Assembly: GCA_030598125.1 (NCBI GenBank)
Contig: JAUVQN010000013.1
Location: forward strand, 1-13,112
Reading direction: 5' to 3'
Source of the DNA: Coriobacteriia bacterium
GTDB lineage: Bacteria; Actinomycetota; Coriobacteriia; Anaerosomatales; JAUVQN01
DNA length: 13,112 nucleotides
In this document: positions 6,850-13,112 of the stretch, piece by piece
Layout of the letters: each line of letters starts with the position of its first letter
Position numbering within the stretch: the stretch's first letter is position 1
The notes under the pieces: generated by a model
What the model saw: only the letters and a program-made list of their open reading frames with translations
The model's database searches: none
What the model was told of the DNA's origin: nothing
Made by a program: the position numbers and the translations under genes

Positions 6850-8433
6850 CTACACGTACTCGTCCACGCTCACGTTCATCTGCGACCCGTCGAGGCACGC
6901 CTCGATCACGCGTCCGCCGGCCTCGTCGGGCTCAGCGAGATCGATGTCCACGGGATCGATCAGCGCGCCGTCCGGCGCCGCGATGACGCGCACGACGGGA
7001 GCCTGCGGCGACGTCTTCCCGGGCCTCACGACCACGCCGACCTCGCCGCCCGCGAGCCGCACGACCGAGCGCGGCGGATAGACGCCGAGCAGCTCCACGA
7101 ACATGCGCGTGAGCGTCGGGTCGAACGACGAGTCCACGTTGCGGACGAGCACCGACATCGCGTCGTCCTGCAGGCGGGCCGCGCTGTACGAGCGCCGAGA
7201 CGTCATCGCGTCGAAGGCGTCGGCGATCGCTGTGATGCGGCTCGCCACGTGCTGCGTCGCGTCGGGGATCGCGTAGCGAGGGTAGCCGCGCCCGTCGCAC
7301 CGCATGTGGTGCTCGAAGATGACGATCATCGCCGACTTGTCCATTCCCGGGATGCTCGCGGCGATCTCCGCACCGCGACGAGGATGCCGGCGCATGAGCG
7401 TCCATTCCTCGGGTTCCAGCGAGCCGGACTTGTTGAGGATCGAGCGATCCACAGCCATCTTGCCGACGTCGTGCATGAGCGCTCCGAGCCCGAGGACCGT
7501 GAGGAACCGCCGGTCCGTGGAGAGTCGAGCGCCGAGCGCGAGCGCGAGGATGGCCACGTTCACCGAGTGGTAGAAGGTGTACTCGTCGTAGCTCTTGAGC
7601 CCCGACAGCTCGAGCATGGCGTACTCGTTGTTCACAACGTTGTCCACGAGGCTTCGGACGACAGACTTCGCGTGCCTGGGGAACGAGCTCTGCCTTGCCT
7701 GGATGACGAGCTCGAGCTCGCGGAGGAGATCGACCGCGGACACGTACGAGCGACGCGCGGCAGCACGGGCCTCTTCGGGCTCGTCCTCCGAGTACGTCGC
7801 GATCTGCTCTCGCGTGCGCACGGCACCGAGCTGCACGTGCGGGATCTCGGCCTCCGCGGCGAGCACGCCGAGGCCGCCGCCCTCGGCGACCTCCTCCGGC
7901 TCCATCGCGAGGACGAGGACGGCTCGCTGCAGCTCGTCGGGTTCCAGCTCGCGACGGAAGACGACGCTTCCCGCGCCTACCTCCATCATCTGCGCGATCA
8001 GATCCTCGAACAGGATGCTCTCGTCGCTCAGCAGTTGTTCGCCGAGCAGGATCTCGTCCACGTAGAACGTGATCGGTACGTCCACGCCCTCGGTGTGATA
8101 CTCACGGATCACGCCGTAGAGGTCCTCTACCCCTTCGCGCACGGCGGGATGCTTCTCGGGGTAGAACTGGACGGCCCTGCGGAGGCTGTAGAGGCGGGAG
8201 AGCAGCGTGCGAGCACGTCGCAGCTGACGGGCGCTGAACGTGGTGTCGAAGCCCAGACCGGCTTCGGCCTCCGGCAGGGTGTCCGAGTGCTCGTCCGTCT
8301 CGGACGGCTCCGGGGACTCGGCGGGCGCTCCTTCGACCTCGGACGGCTCCGGCGTCTCGGCGTCCGCCGTCGCCTCAGCGTCCGCCGGATCTTCGGGATC
8401 CACGGCCTGTCCTAGTCCCTCGTCCTCAGGCAC
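6850..8433 (-). CDS. HD-GYP domain protein, probable cyclic-di-GMP phosphodiesterase
   Basis: From GTG 8433 the product has 527 aa. Residues 1-60 are a disordered, acidic Glu/Pro/Asp-rich stretch. A module at about 72-210 resembles the N-terminus of the HEAT protein encoded just upstream. The HD-GYP domain spans about 260-450, with the lead His in YHSVNVA (H289), HDVGK (321-325), H350 (RRHPRRGAEI), EHHMRCDGRGYP (H375, H376, D380, GYP 383-385) and IADAFDAMTSRRSY (D405, D408). HD-GYP enzymes degrade the second messenger c-di-GMP; the usual Glu after the HH pair is Met here, so activity is likely but not certain. A C-terminal beta-rich tail (VRLAGGEVGVVVR) is usual for this type. I chose 8433 for its strong ribosome binding site. 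GTG 8463 is the alternative and would overlap the upstream TGA by 4 bp. Confidence 0.88.
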   Translation of the reverse strand: MPEDEGLGQAVDPEDPADAEATADAETPEPSEVEGAPAESPEPSETDEHSDTLPEAEAGLGFDTTFSARQLRRARTLLSRLYSLRRAVQFYPEKHPAVREGVEDLYGVIREYHTEGVDVPITFYVDEILLGEQLLSDESILFEDLIAQMMEVGAGSVVFRRELEPDELQRAVLVLAMEPEEVAEGGGLGVLAAEAEIPHVQLGAVRTREQIATYSEDEPEEARAAARRSYVSAVDLLRELELVIQARQSSFPRHAKSVVRSLVDNVVNNEYAMLELSGLKSYDEYTFYHSVNVAILALALGARLSTDRRFLTVLGLGALMHDVGKMAVDRSILNKSGSLEPEEWTLMRRHPRRGAEIAASIPGMDKSAMIVIFEHHMRCDGRGYPRYAIPDATQHVASRITAIADAFDAMTSRRSYSAARLQDDAMSVLVRNVDSSFDPTLTRMFVELLGVYPPRSVVRLAGGEVGVVVRPGKTSPQAPVVRVIAAPDGALIDPVDIDLAEPDEAGGRVIEACLDGSQMNVSVDEYV

Positions 8434-8440
8434 GTCCGGA

Positions 8441-8449
8441 CCTCCCTCC
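8441..8449 (-). promoter_or_regulatory. Ribosome binding site deciding the HD-GYP start
   Basis: GGAGGGAGG on the - strand is followed by a 7-nt spacer and GTG at 8433. This is far stronger than anything upstream of the alternative GTG at 8463. It lies between the HEAT gene stop (8460) and the GTG, so the HD-GYP gene can be loaded independently of the HEAT gene. Confidence 0.6.
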
Positions 8450-8459
8450 GGCGCCGGGG

Positions 8460-10700
8460 TCACGATCCCGCCCGACCGAGCGCCGCCTTCGCAGCATCAC
8501 GGACGTCACGGTTCACGCCGCGCACCTTGAAGCCGCGGATCGCGGCCAGCCGCTCGAGCGACGCGCTCGCCTCGTCGAGCTCCAGGTGCGAGAGCAGCTC
8601 CACGGCGGCGAGACGGGTCTCGCGGCTGGTGTCGCCGGCCCCTGCGCCCGCCGCCACGGCCGCTGCGCCCTTCGCGCACGCCGCCGGATCGACCTGGGCG
8701 AGCAGCTGCATGGACAGCCGCACGTTCTCCCCATCGTCGTCCCCGAGCCCGGCCTCGAGCAACCCCGAAGCGGCGCGGCCGCCGACCTGGACGCCGGACC
8801 GCAGGGTCTCGCGCCGGACGCGGGGCTCAGGATAGCGGATCGTGCGCTGCAGAAGAGCGACCGCTCGAGGATCGTGCGCGGACCCGATGACGCTCACGAT
8901 GTTGCGGACGAGGTACCAGCGGTTGTCCCCCAGGTACGCCGAGAGCTCGTCCAGGTAGTCGTCCGCGGATCCGGTGAGGACGTCCACCAGGATCTTGCGC
9001 TGGCTGTGATCGGGCTCGTCGGCCAGCACCTCGAGCAGCGTGGGAACGGCCGGGGCCCCGAGTCTCTTGAGGAGCCGTACGCACGCGTCGTACTCCTCGG
9101 ACCCTTCGTCGTATCGACCGAGCGCGTGGGCGATGCTCCTCACGGTCCGCTCCTCCAACAGGAGCTTCAGGGCCGCGACGACGCGTGCGCGCTGCTCGGG
9201 AGGACGCTCCTCGTCCATGGCGGCGTCGAACAGTACGTCGATGACGCTGAGCGCGTCCGCGTACTCCTCGCGGTCGAGAAGCAGACCGAGATAGTCCTCG
9301 AGGTGGCTGATGATCGCCCCGAACGTCGCTTCGTCGGTCTGCAGCCACGCCACCGCCGCGAGCACGCGTGCGATGTCGGCGTTCGTGACGCCGCGCTTCG
9401 CCTCGCCCCTAAGCGCCGCGATCGCGGGGTCCTCGTCCTCGGCCTCGTCGCCCGACGGGACCGCGTCCATCAGCTTGAGCACGCGCGAGAGCGGTGACTC
9501 CTCCGCCTCCTGTGGCGCCGGCTCCTCGACCTCGAGCTGGGTGGGAGTCGCCTGCGAGACGACCTCGGATATGGCCTGCGGCGAAGCCCCCGCGTCGGTC
9601 AGGGCCGTGCGGGCCGCTTCGATGATCTCTTCGCGAGTACCCCCACCGATCATGAGCAGGTTCCTCAGAGCGCGAGCGAGTCCCTCTCGTGACTCGGCCG
9701 ACTCCTCGAGCCCGGACGCGAGCACGCCGCACAGGTCGTCCAGATCGAGCCCGCGAACGACCTCGGCGACGACGTCGTCGTGCAGCGCCGTGGGCAGAAG
9801 ACCGTCCTGGATCGCCTCGTGGCGCACATCGTCGTCGAGCGACATCACGCTCTCCGCGATCGAACCGTAGAGCTGGGTGCGCACCTCAGTGGGCTCGCCC
9901 GAGAGGACGTGCGCGATCGCGCCGACGCGTCCCGCGACCCACGTCCCCGCGTGATCCCCGGCGTACTCGCGCGCGGACTGCTCCAGATAGCGCGTGAGTC
10001 CGTGCTGGTCCTCCACGACCCGTATGAGCATCTGGTGATCGCGCTTCCGGCCGGCGAAGGCCCCGGCGATGAGCTCGTCGATGTCGCGCGTGGACAGTGA
10101 GGCGAACGCCGACGTGTCCGACTCTTCTGCGCCGGCGTCGGCGATGACGGTGGTGGCCATGGACACCGTGACGTTCACGATGTTCGCGTCCCACATCCAC
10201 GCCTCGAAGTCGTCGCCCGACACGAGCTCCTCGTCCTTCCTGTTCAGAAGCACGAGGAACCGGGCGATCTCCGCGGCGTCCACGCCCTCGGCGAAGCGGA
10301 CTTCGGCGAGGCGCTTGCCGTAGAACTCGCGCGCGAAGTCCAGCATCGTCGGATCGTCGGGGAAGACGGGGATGCCAGCGTAGCCGAGCGCGCCGCGACC
10401 GACCGAGAGCGTGAGCTCCGGCCGCTCCTCGAAGCACACGGCGAGCGCGTCCACGGAGACCTCGGCGGCACCCGTCGCGATATCGCTGGAAGCGGGATAG
10501 AGGCGCACGGCCTTGTACGCCTTGGCGAGCTGCCGAACGAACCGCTCGACGCTCTCGGGAGGTCTGACCTCCGTGTCGCTGCCTGTCGGCACCGGCCTCA
10601 GCGTCCCCTCGTACGTCGTGGCGTCTCTGACGAGCCTACCCCACGGACCGCCCGACACTGAAGCCCGACGGCAAGAGCCGCCGAGCTTCGGTGCGGGCAC
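8460..10700 (-). CDS. HEAT-repeat protein with an HD-GYP-associated N-terminal module
   Basis: The open frame gives 746 aa from GTG 10700. The first 36 residues look unlike protein of this family, so GTG 10592 (residue 37, VPTGSDTEVRPPES) with GAGGGG further upstream is a plausible true start. Residues about 50-185 form a module (AYKAVRLYP, LTLSVGRGALGY, LAEVRFAEGVDAAEIARFL, WMWDANIVNVTV) that lines up with the N-terminal region of the next protein. The middle (about 190-540) is alpha-helical and acidic. The last 200 residues are HEAT or PBS-lyase-type repeats (LLKRLGAPAVPTLLEVLADE, RNIVSVIGSAHDPRAVALLQ, AAVELLSHLELDEASASLER), which usually serve as a protein-binding scaffold. It contains no catalytic motif. 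The stop lies 26 bp before the HD-GYP start, so the two are co-transcribed and may work as partners. Confidence 0.8.
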   Translation of the reverse strand: MPAPKLGGSCRRASVSGGPWGRLVRDATTYEGTLRPVPTGSDTEVRPPESVERFVRQLAKAYKAVRLYPASSDIATGAAEVSVDALAVCFEERPELTLSVGRGALGYAGIPVFPDDPTMLDFAREFYGKRLAEVRFAEGVDAAEIARFLVLLNRKDEELVSGDDFEAWMWDANIVNVTVSMATTVIADAGAEESDTSAFASLSTRDIDELIAGAFAGRKRDHQMLIRVVEDQHGLTRYLEQSAREYAGDHAGTWVAGRVGAIAHVLSGEPTEVRTQLYGSIAESVMSLDDDVRHEAIQDGLLPTALHDDVVAEVVRGLDLDDLCGVLASGLEESAESREGLARALRNLLMIGGGTREEIIEAARTALTDAGASPQAISEVVSQATPTQLEVEEPAPQEAEESPLSRVLKLMDAVPSGDEAEDEDPAIAALRGEAKRGVTNADIARVLAAVAWLQTDEATFGAIISHLEDYLGLLLDREEYADALSVIDVLFDAAMDEERPPEQRARVVAALKLLLEERTVRSIAHALGRYDEGSEEYDACVRLLKRLGAPAVPTLLEVLADEPDHSQRKILVDVLTGSADDYLDELSAYLGDNRWYLVRNIVSVIGSAHDPRAVALLQRTIRYPEPRVRRETLRSGVQVGGRAASGLLEAGLGDDDGENVRLSMQLLAQVDPAACAKGAAAVAAGAGAGDTSRETRLAAVELLSHLELDEASASLERLAAIRGFKVRGVNRDVRDAAKAALGRAGS

Positions 10701-11021
10701 AGCTCTCTAGATGGAGGGGCGCCATGAAGGAGCTCACCCTCGTGGACCCTTACAGCCCACATTCCCTATATCGGGCCTGGTGAACCGGCCCTTTAGGCGG
10801 CTCGCTCCTGTCGGCGCCAACGGCCGATGAACGGCGAGGCACACCCGCCGAAAGGCGTGTTCTGGGAGCGCCGCGGTCCGCTCTTCGATGGACGTCCGCC
10901 GCAGACCACCAGGGCATACTCGGCTCGCACCCCGTGCGAGTGTGCGATGCGTCACAGACGGCCGCTCGAGACGCGTCGCTCGCACCCATCGGCGAAGGGC
11001 GAGCGTGCCCACGGGTGAGGT
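10701..11021. other. Intergenic region between the CheB-like gene and the HEAT/HD-GYP unit
   Basis: This 321-bp gap has no convincing gene. Near the HEAT gene it carries the candidate sigma-28 promoter. Nearer to the CheB-like gene it holds several stems: a perfect 7-bp hairpin with a CCC loop (10924-10940); a stem with a GAAA tetraloop and a 2-nt bulge (about 10841-10860); and a CGCTCG/CGAGCG repeat with a 17-nt loop (about 10977-11005) just past the CheB-like stop, which might terminate the ATPase operon. A 19-codon frame on the + strand (10724-10783) was rejected. Confidence 0.5.
10768..10795 (-). promoter_or_regulatory. Candidate sigma-28 (FliA/SigD/WhiG-type) promoter
   Basis: On the - strand TAAA (10792-10795) and CCGATAT (10768-10774) are separated by 17 nt. 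The consensus for this sigma group is TAAA, then about 15-16 nt, then GCCGATAA or GCCGATAT; here the base before CCGATAT is C instead of G. TAAA and GATAT are uncommon in such GC-rich DNA. Transcription would start near 10757-10760, about 60 nt before GTG 10700 of the HEAT gene. The spacer also holds an inverted repeat (GGGCC/GGCCC, 10773-10791), a possible operator. Confidence 0.5.
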
Positions 11022-12098
11022 CTACGTGCGAGCCCCGACTCGCAGCATGATGAGACTCGCCATGCGCGGCAGGTCCGTCTCCTCCGCGACGGCTCCGAGC
11101 CCAGCAGCGTCCTTGCACATGCCGTGGATCCTCGCGGAGTTCTCCGACTCGCAGATCGTGTGGCCGCCCGCGCGGCGCACCGCGAGCATGCCCTGCGCGC
11201 CGTCCCCGCTCATGCCCGTGAGCAGCACCGCGAGCACACCGGAGCCATAGACGGATGCCGCCGACCGCATCGTCGCATCGATCGACGGCGAGTACGGCTC
11301 CCAGCCCTCGGTGTCCTCCACGCGCAGGTGCACGCCCCGTCCCCGACGCTCCAGATGCGCGGACGCGCCCGACGGCACGAGCGACACGAGGCCCGACCGG
11401 AGCCGTTCTCCATCGGTCGCTTGCCGGACGTCGAGCGGAGAGACGCGGTCGAGCCTCTCGGCGAGCGCGGCGGTGAAGCCCCTCGGCACGTGCTGACACA
11501 CGAGTACCGGGACCGAGAAGCTCGGCGGGAGTTCGGCCAGGAGCGTCTCGAGCGCCGGCGGGCCACCCGTCGAGGCGCCGATCACGACGACATCGGCCCC
11601 GCCCACCCCCATGGGAACACCGACGGAGACCGCATCGAGCGGTGTCGCCACCGGATCCGCGGGCGACGCCCCTCCCGTGCGACGGCGCCGCAGCGCCCCG
11701 ACGTCGATACCCTCGAGGAGTCGTATCTTGGACGCGAGCTCTTCGCCGAGGGTCTCCGCGGTCCCCATGACCGGCGACGCGGGCAGGTCGAGCACGTCGA
11801 CCGCGCCGCGTCCGAGCGCGGCGAGCACGGCCTCCGGAGCGGCGTCCGCGCCGCTCGACACGAGTACGATCGGGATCCGACGGACCGCCAGCAAGCGCTC
11901 CACGGCAGACGCGGGGTCTTCGGATCCCGTGTCCACGTCGAGCAGGACCACATCCGGCTCCAGTTCGTCGAGCTTCCCCACCGCACGGTCGGTCGTCGAT
12001 ACCGAACCCAGCACGACAAGACCGTCCCGGGACGAGACCAGGTGCCCGAGCGACGTACGCACGAGAGGCGATGCGCTGACGACGAGGACACGCACCAT
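11022..12098 (-). CDS. CheB-like protein-glutamate methylesterase with degenerate receiver
   Basis: The 358-aa product has the CheB layout: a receiver domain (about 1-105), a linker (about 106-165) and a methylesterase domain (about 168-350). The esterase triad is intact: S176 (GASTGG), H203 (CQHVPRGF) and D299 (TGMSGDGAQGM). CheB removes methyl groups from chemoreceptors and is normally switched on by phosphorylation of the receiver Asp. Here that Asp (D54, VVLLDVD) and Ser81 are kept. The Mg-binding acidic pair near residues 8-10 is replaced (VLVVSAS instead of the usual VLVVDDS), and the conserved Lys before Pro is Leu (DLPAS instead of TKPS). Phosphorylation by CheA is therefore doubtful. 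The start lies 4 nt after the end of ATP synthase subunit D, so it is part of that operon. No CheA, CheR or receptor gene is in view. I give no cheB symbol because its role in chemotaxis is uncertain. Confidence 0.85.
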   Translation of the reverse strand: MVRVLVVSASPLVRTSLGHLVSSRDGLVVLGSVSTTDRAVGKLDELEPDVVLLDVDTGSEDPASAVERLLAVRRIPIVLVSSGADAAPEAVLAALGRGAVDVLDLPASPVMGTAETLGEELASKIRLLEGIDVGALRRRRTGGASPADPVATPLDAVSVGVPMGVGGADVVVIGASTGGPPALETLLAELPPSFSVPVLVCQHVPRGFTAALAERLDRVSPLDVRQATDGERLRSGLVSLVPSGASAHLERRGRGVHLRVEDTEGWEPYSPSIDATMRSAASVYGSGVLAVLLTGMSGDGAQGMLAVRRAGGHTICESENSARIHGMCKDAAGLGAVAEETDLPRMASLIMLRVGART

Positions 12099-12102
12099 GG
12101 CG

Positions 12103-12747
12103 CTAGCGGCGCTCCCTCTGCCGCGCCTGCTCCTCGACCATCTCCTTGACCTTCATGAGACGGGTGAGGTTGCTCCGCTCGGCTTCGTCGAGCTTCATCT
12201 GGATGTCCTTGACGACATCTTCGAGCTGCGGGATCAGCACGTGCTCGAGCGCGTTGACGCGCCGCCGCGTCCGCTCGATCTCTGCGGCCAGCAGTTCGAT
12301 CGCCTTCTCGCGCTGCGCGAGCTGCAGAAGATGCGGGGCGACCTCGGCGAGCCCCGTCAGCGCCTCGTCGAGCACGACCGGCGTGGTCGCGAGCGAGTAG
12401 CCGCCAGGCGTCGGGAGCTCGGCCACCTCGTATTCGGGCATCCGCACGCTCATGACACTGCGGACGTGGACATCCACCAGCGGCACCGGCTCGCCCGCGA
12501 GCAGCGCCTGCGCCAGGTCCACACTCCCCGACTCGCCACGCGCCACGGCGAAGAGCCCGTACACGCCGGCCAACTCGCCCTCGACGCGCTCGCGCAGCCT
12601 CCGGTCCGCGAGCACGCGCGCCTTGAACTCCTTCATCAGCTCATCGAGCTTGTCCTTGAGGAGCTTGTGACCTCGCTTCGCGACGTCGCGGCGCCGCCGG
12701 AGCTTCATGAGCTCCATCCGGTTCGGGTTGACCCTCACCTGCGGCAT
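12103..12747 (-). CDS. atpD: A/V-type ATP synthase subunit D
   Basis: This 214-aa protein has the family hallmarks: the N-terminal PNRMELMKLRRRRDVAKRGH and LLKDKLDELMKEF block, and the C-terminal ALEHVLIPQLEDVVKDIQMK and RLMKVKEM block. Two long helices at the ends form the coiled-coil central stalk that rotates inside the A3B3 head and links it to the membrane ring. ATG 12747 is preceded by GATGAGG with a suitable spacer. The gene follows subunit B, as in typical A/V-type operons (A-B-D order), except for an extra small membrane protein between them. The length is normal for the family. The symbol follows V-type usage (also ntpD) and is not the F-type beta subunit. Confidence 0.93.
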   Translation of the reverse strand: MPQVRVNPNRMELMKLRRRRDVAKRGHKLLKDKLDELMKEFKARVLADRRLRERVEGELAGVYGLFAVARGESGSVDLAQALLAGEPVPLVDVHVRSVMSVRMPEYEVAELPTPGGYSLATTPVVLDEALTGLAEVAPHLLQLAQREKAIELLAAEIERTRRRVNALEHVLIPQLEDVVKDIQMKLDEAERSNLTRLMKVKEMVEEQARQRERR

Positions 12748-12790
12748 CGGTGCCTCATCCCATCGGCGGCACGGTCGCGGATCGGTGCCG

Positions 12791-12985
12791 TCATCTTGCC
12801 ACCTGCACGTAGACCACCCAGCCCAGGAGCGCGAGGAGCGCGATCAGGTTCACGATCCTGAGCGCTATCACCCAGCGCGACGAGCTGCCTCCGATGCGCC
12901 TCGCCGCCCTGACAGAGAGGACCTGCAGGGCCACCAGCCCGACGATCGCGACGATCAGGAGCACCCACAGGAACGTGGTCGTCAC
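12791..12985 (-). CDS. Small two-helix membrane protein inside the A/V-ATPase operon
   Basis: This 64-aa product starts at GTG 12985 (MTTTFLWVLLIVAIVG). It has two membrane helices, about 4-25 and 38-61, joined by a basic loop (RAARRIGGSSSR). This predicts a hairpin with both ends outside and the loop in the cytoplasm. It lies 28 nt after the subunit B stop and 43 nt before subunit D. A GGGG stretch about 9 nt before the GTG may serve as its ribosome binding site. No standard subunit of A/V-type ATPases has this form: the proteolipid K has two or four helices too, but carries a conserved Glu in a helix, which is absent here. The function is unknown; an assembly factor, lipid-ring accessory or ATPase regulator would fit its position. 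The coding call is good because the tight operon spacing leaves little else. Confidence 0.7.
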   Translation of the reverse strand: MTTTFLWVLLIVAIVGLVALQVLSVRAARRIGGSSSRWVIALRIVNLIALLALLGWVVYVQVAR

Positions 12986-13013
12986 GGTCTGGACCCCGTC
13001 TGGCCACTCGCCG

Positions 13014-13112
13014 TCACGCCTCGACCTCGGCGGCTTCGGTCGCCGTCTCCTCGTCGACCCCTTCGGCGTCCAGGTACTTCTCTATGTGCTCGTCCTTGAT
13101 CCGCTTGAGCTC
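13014..13112 (-). CDS. atpB: A/V-type ATP synthase subunit B, C-terminal fragment
   Basis: On the - strand the last 99 bp encode 32 residues and a TGA at 13014. The stretch ELKRIKDEHIEKYLDAEG matches the conserved end of A/V-type subunit B (family pattern L-x-R-I-K-x-x-x-I-x-K-Y). An acidic tail follows (VDEETATEAAEVEA). Subunit B is the regulatory, nucleotide-binding partner of the catalytic A subunit in the A3B3 head. The rest lies beyond the right edge. The call rests on a short segment but is backed by the neighbouring subunit D gene. Confidence 0.85.
   Translation of the reverse strand, partial: ELKRIKDEHIEKYLDAEGVDEETATEAAEVEA

Noticed and set aside
7249..8415. 388-aa open frame on the + strand opposite the HD-GYP gene
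   Set aside because: It mirrors a gene with clear HD-GYP motifs; the product is Arg/Glu/Leu/His-rich shadow sequence, as is usual opposite high-GC genes.
10724..10783. 19-codon ORF on the + strand with GGAGGGG close to its ATG
   Set aside because: Very short, ribosome site only 4 nt from the ATG, and it lies antisense to the promoter region of the HEAT gene. No further support.
10701..11021. c-di-GMP riboswitch ahead of the HEAT/HD-GYP pair
   Set aside because: The conserved GGGCAAACC and GACGCAAAGC type segments of the GEMM class are not present on either strand.
11124..12861. Long open frames on the + strand opposite the CheB-like and subunit D genes
   Set aside because: Both - strand genes have complete family motifs. 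The + strand products are Arg/Ser/Pro-rich shadows.
1..13112. Mobile element, phage gene, CRISPR array, tRNA or rRNA
   Set aside because: No transposase or integrase motifs, terminal repeats, regularly spaced repeats or RNA-gene signatures were seen on either strand by eye.

Overview
The window is very GC-rich, gene-dense DNA with many GTG/TTG starts and strong GGAGG-type ribosome binding sites. It contains a cell wall-binding repeat 2 surface protein, an A/V-type ATP synthase operon and no outer-membrane functions. This suggests a high-GC, Gram-positive-type bacterium of the Actinobacteria, most plausibly an anaerobic lineage near the Coriobacteriia (for example the OPB41/Anaerosomatales group). 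That placement is inferred from gene content and composition only.

Left part, cell envelope. A surface protein with cell wall-binding repeats enters from the left edge (+ strand) and ends at a perfect bidirectional terminator hairpin. Facing it on the - strand is a compact unit: a possible 45-aa leader protein, a membrane-anchored YkuE-type metallophosphoesterase and a five-helix membrane protein, joined by short overlaps. A roughly 300-bp divergent region with lower GC, inverted repeats and a second small ORF separates this unit from a + strand unit. That unit is a secreted coiled-coil NlpC/P60 endopeptidase followed by the tldD and tldE(pmbA)-like pair. The tldD frame does not stop where the family normally ends and runs 229 bp into tldE in another frame.

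Middle part, signalling. On the - strand a HEAT-repeat protein is followed directly by an HD-GYP cyclic-di-GMP phosphodiesterase-like protein. By eye the two share a homologous N-terminal module, so they look like a functional pair. Upstream of them is a good match to a sigma-28 (FliA/SigD/WhiG) promoter, which hints at control by a motility or developmental sigma factor.

Right part, energy and signalling. Also on the - strand, reading leftwards: the C-terminus of A/V-type ATP synthase subunit B, a 64-aa two-helix membrane protein, subunit D, and, 4 nt after subunit D, a CheB-like protein. The CheB-like protein keeps its Ser-His-Asp catalytic triad, but its receiver domain has lost the Mg-binding acidic pair and the conserved lysine.

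No tRNA, rRNA, insertion sequence, integrase or CRISPR array was seen. The points most worth following are the paired HEAT/HD-GYP module with its sigma-28-like promoter, the pseudo-receiver CheB and the extra membrane protein in the ATPase operon, and the lost stop in tldD.
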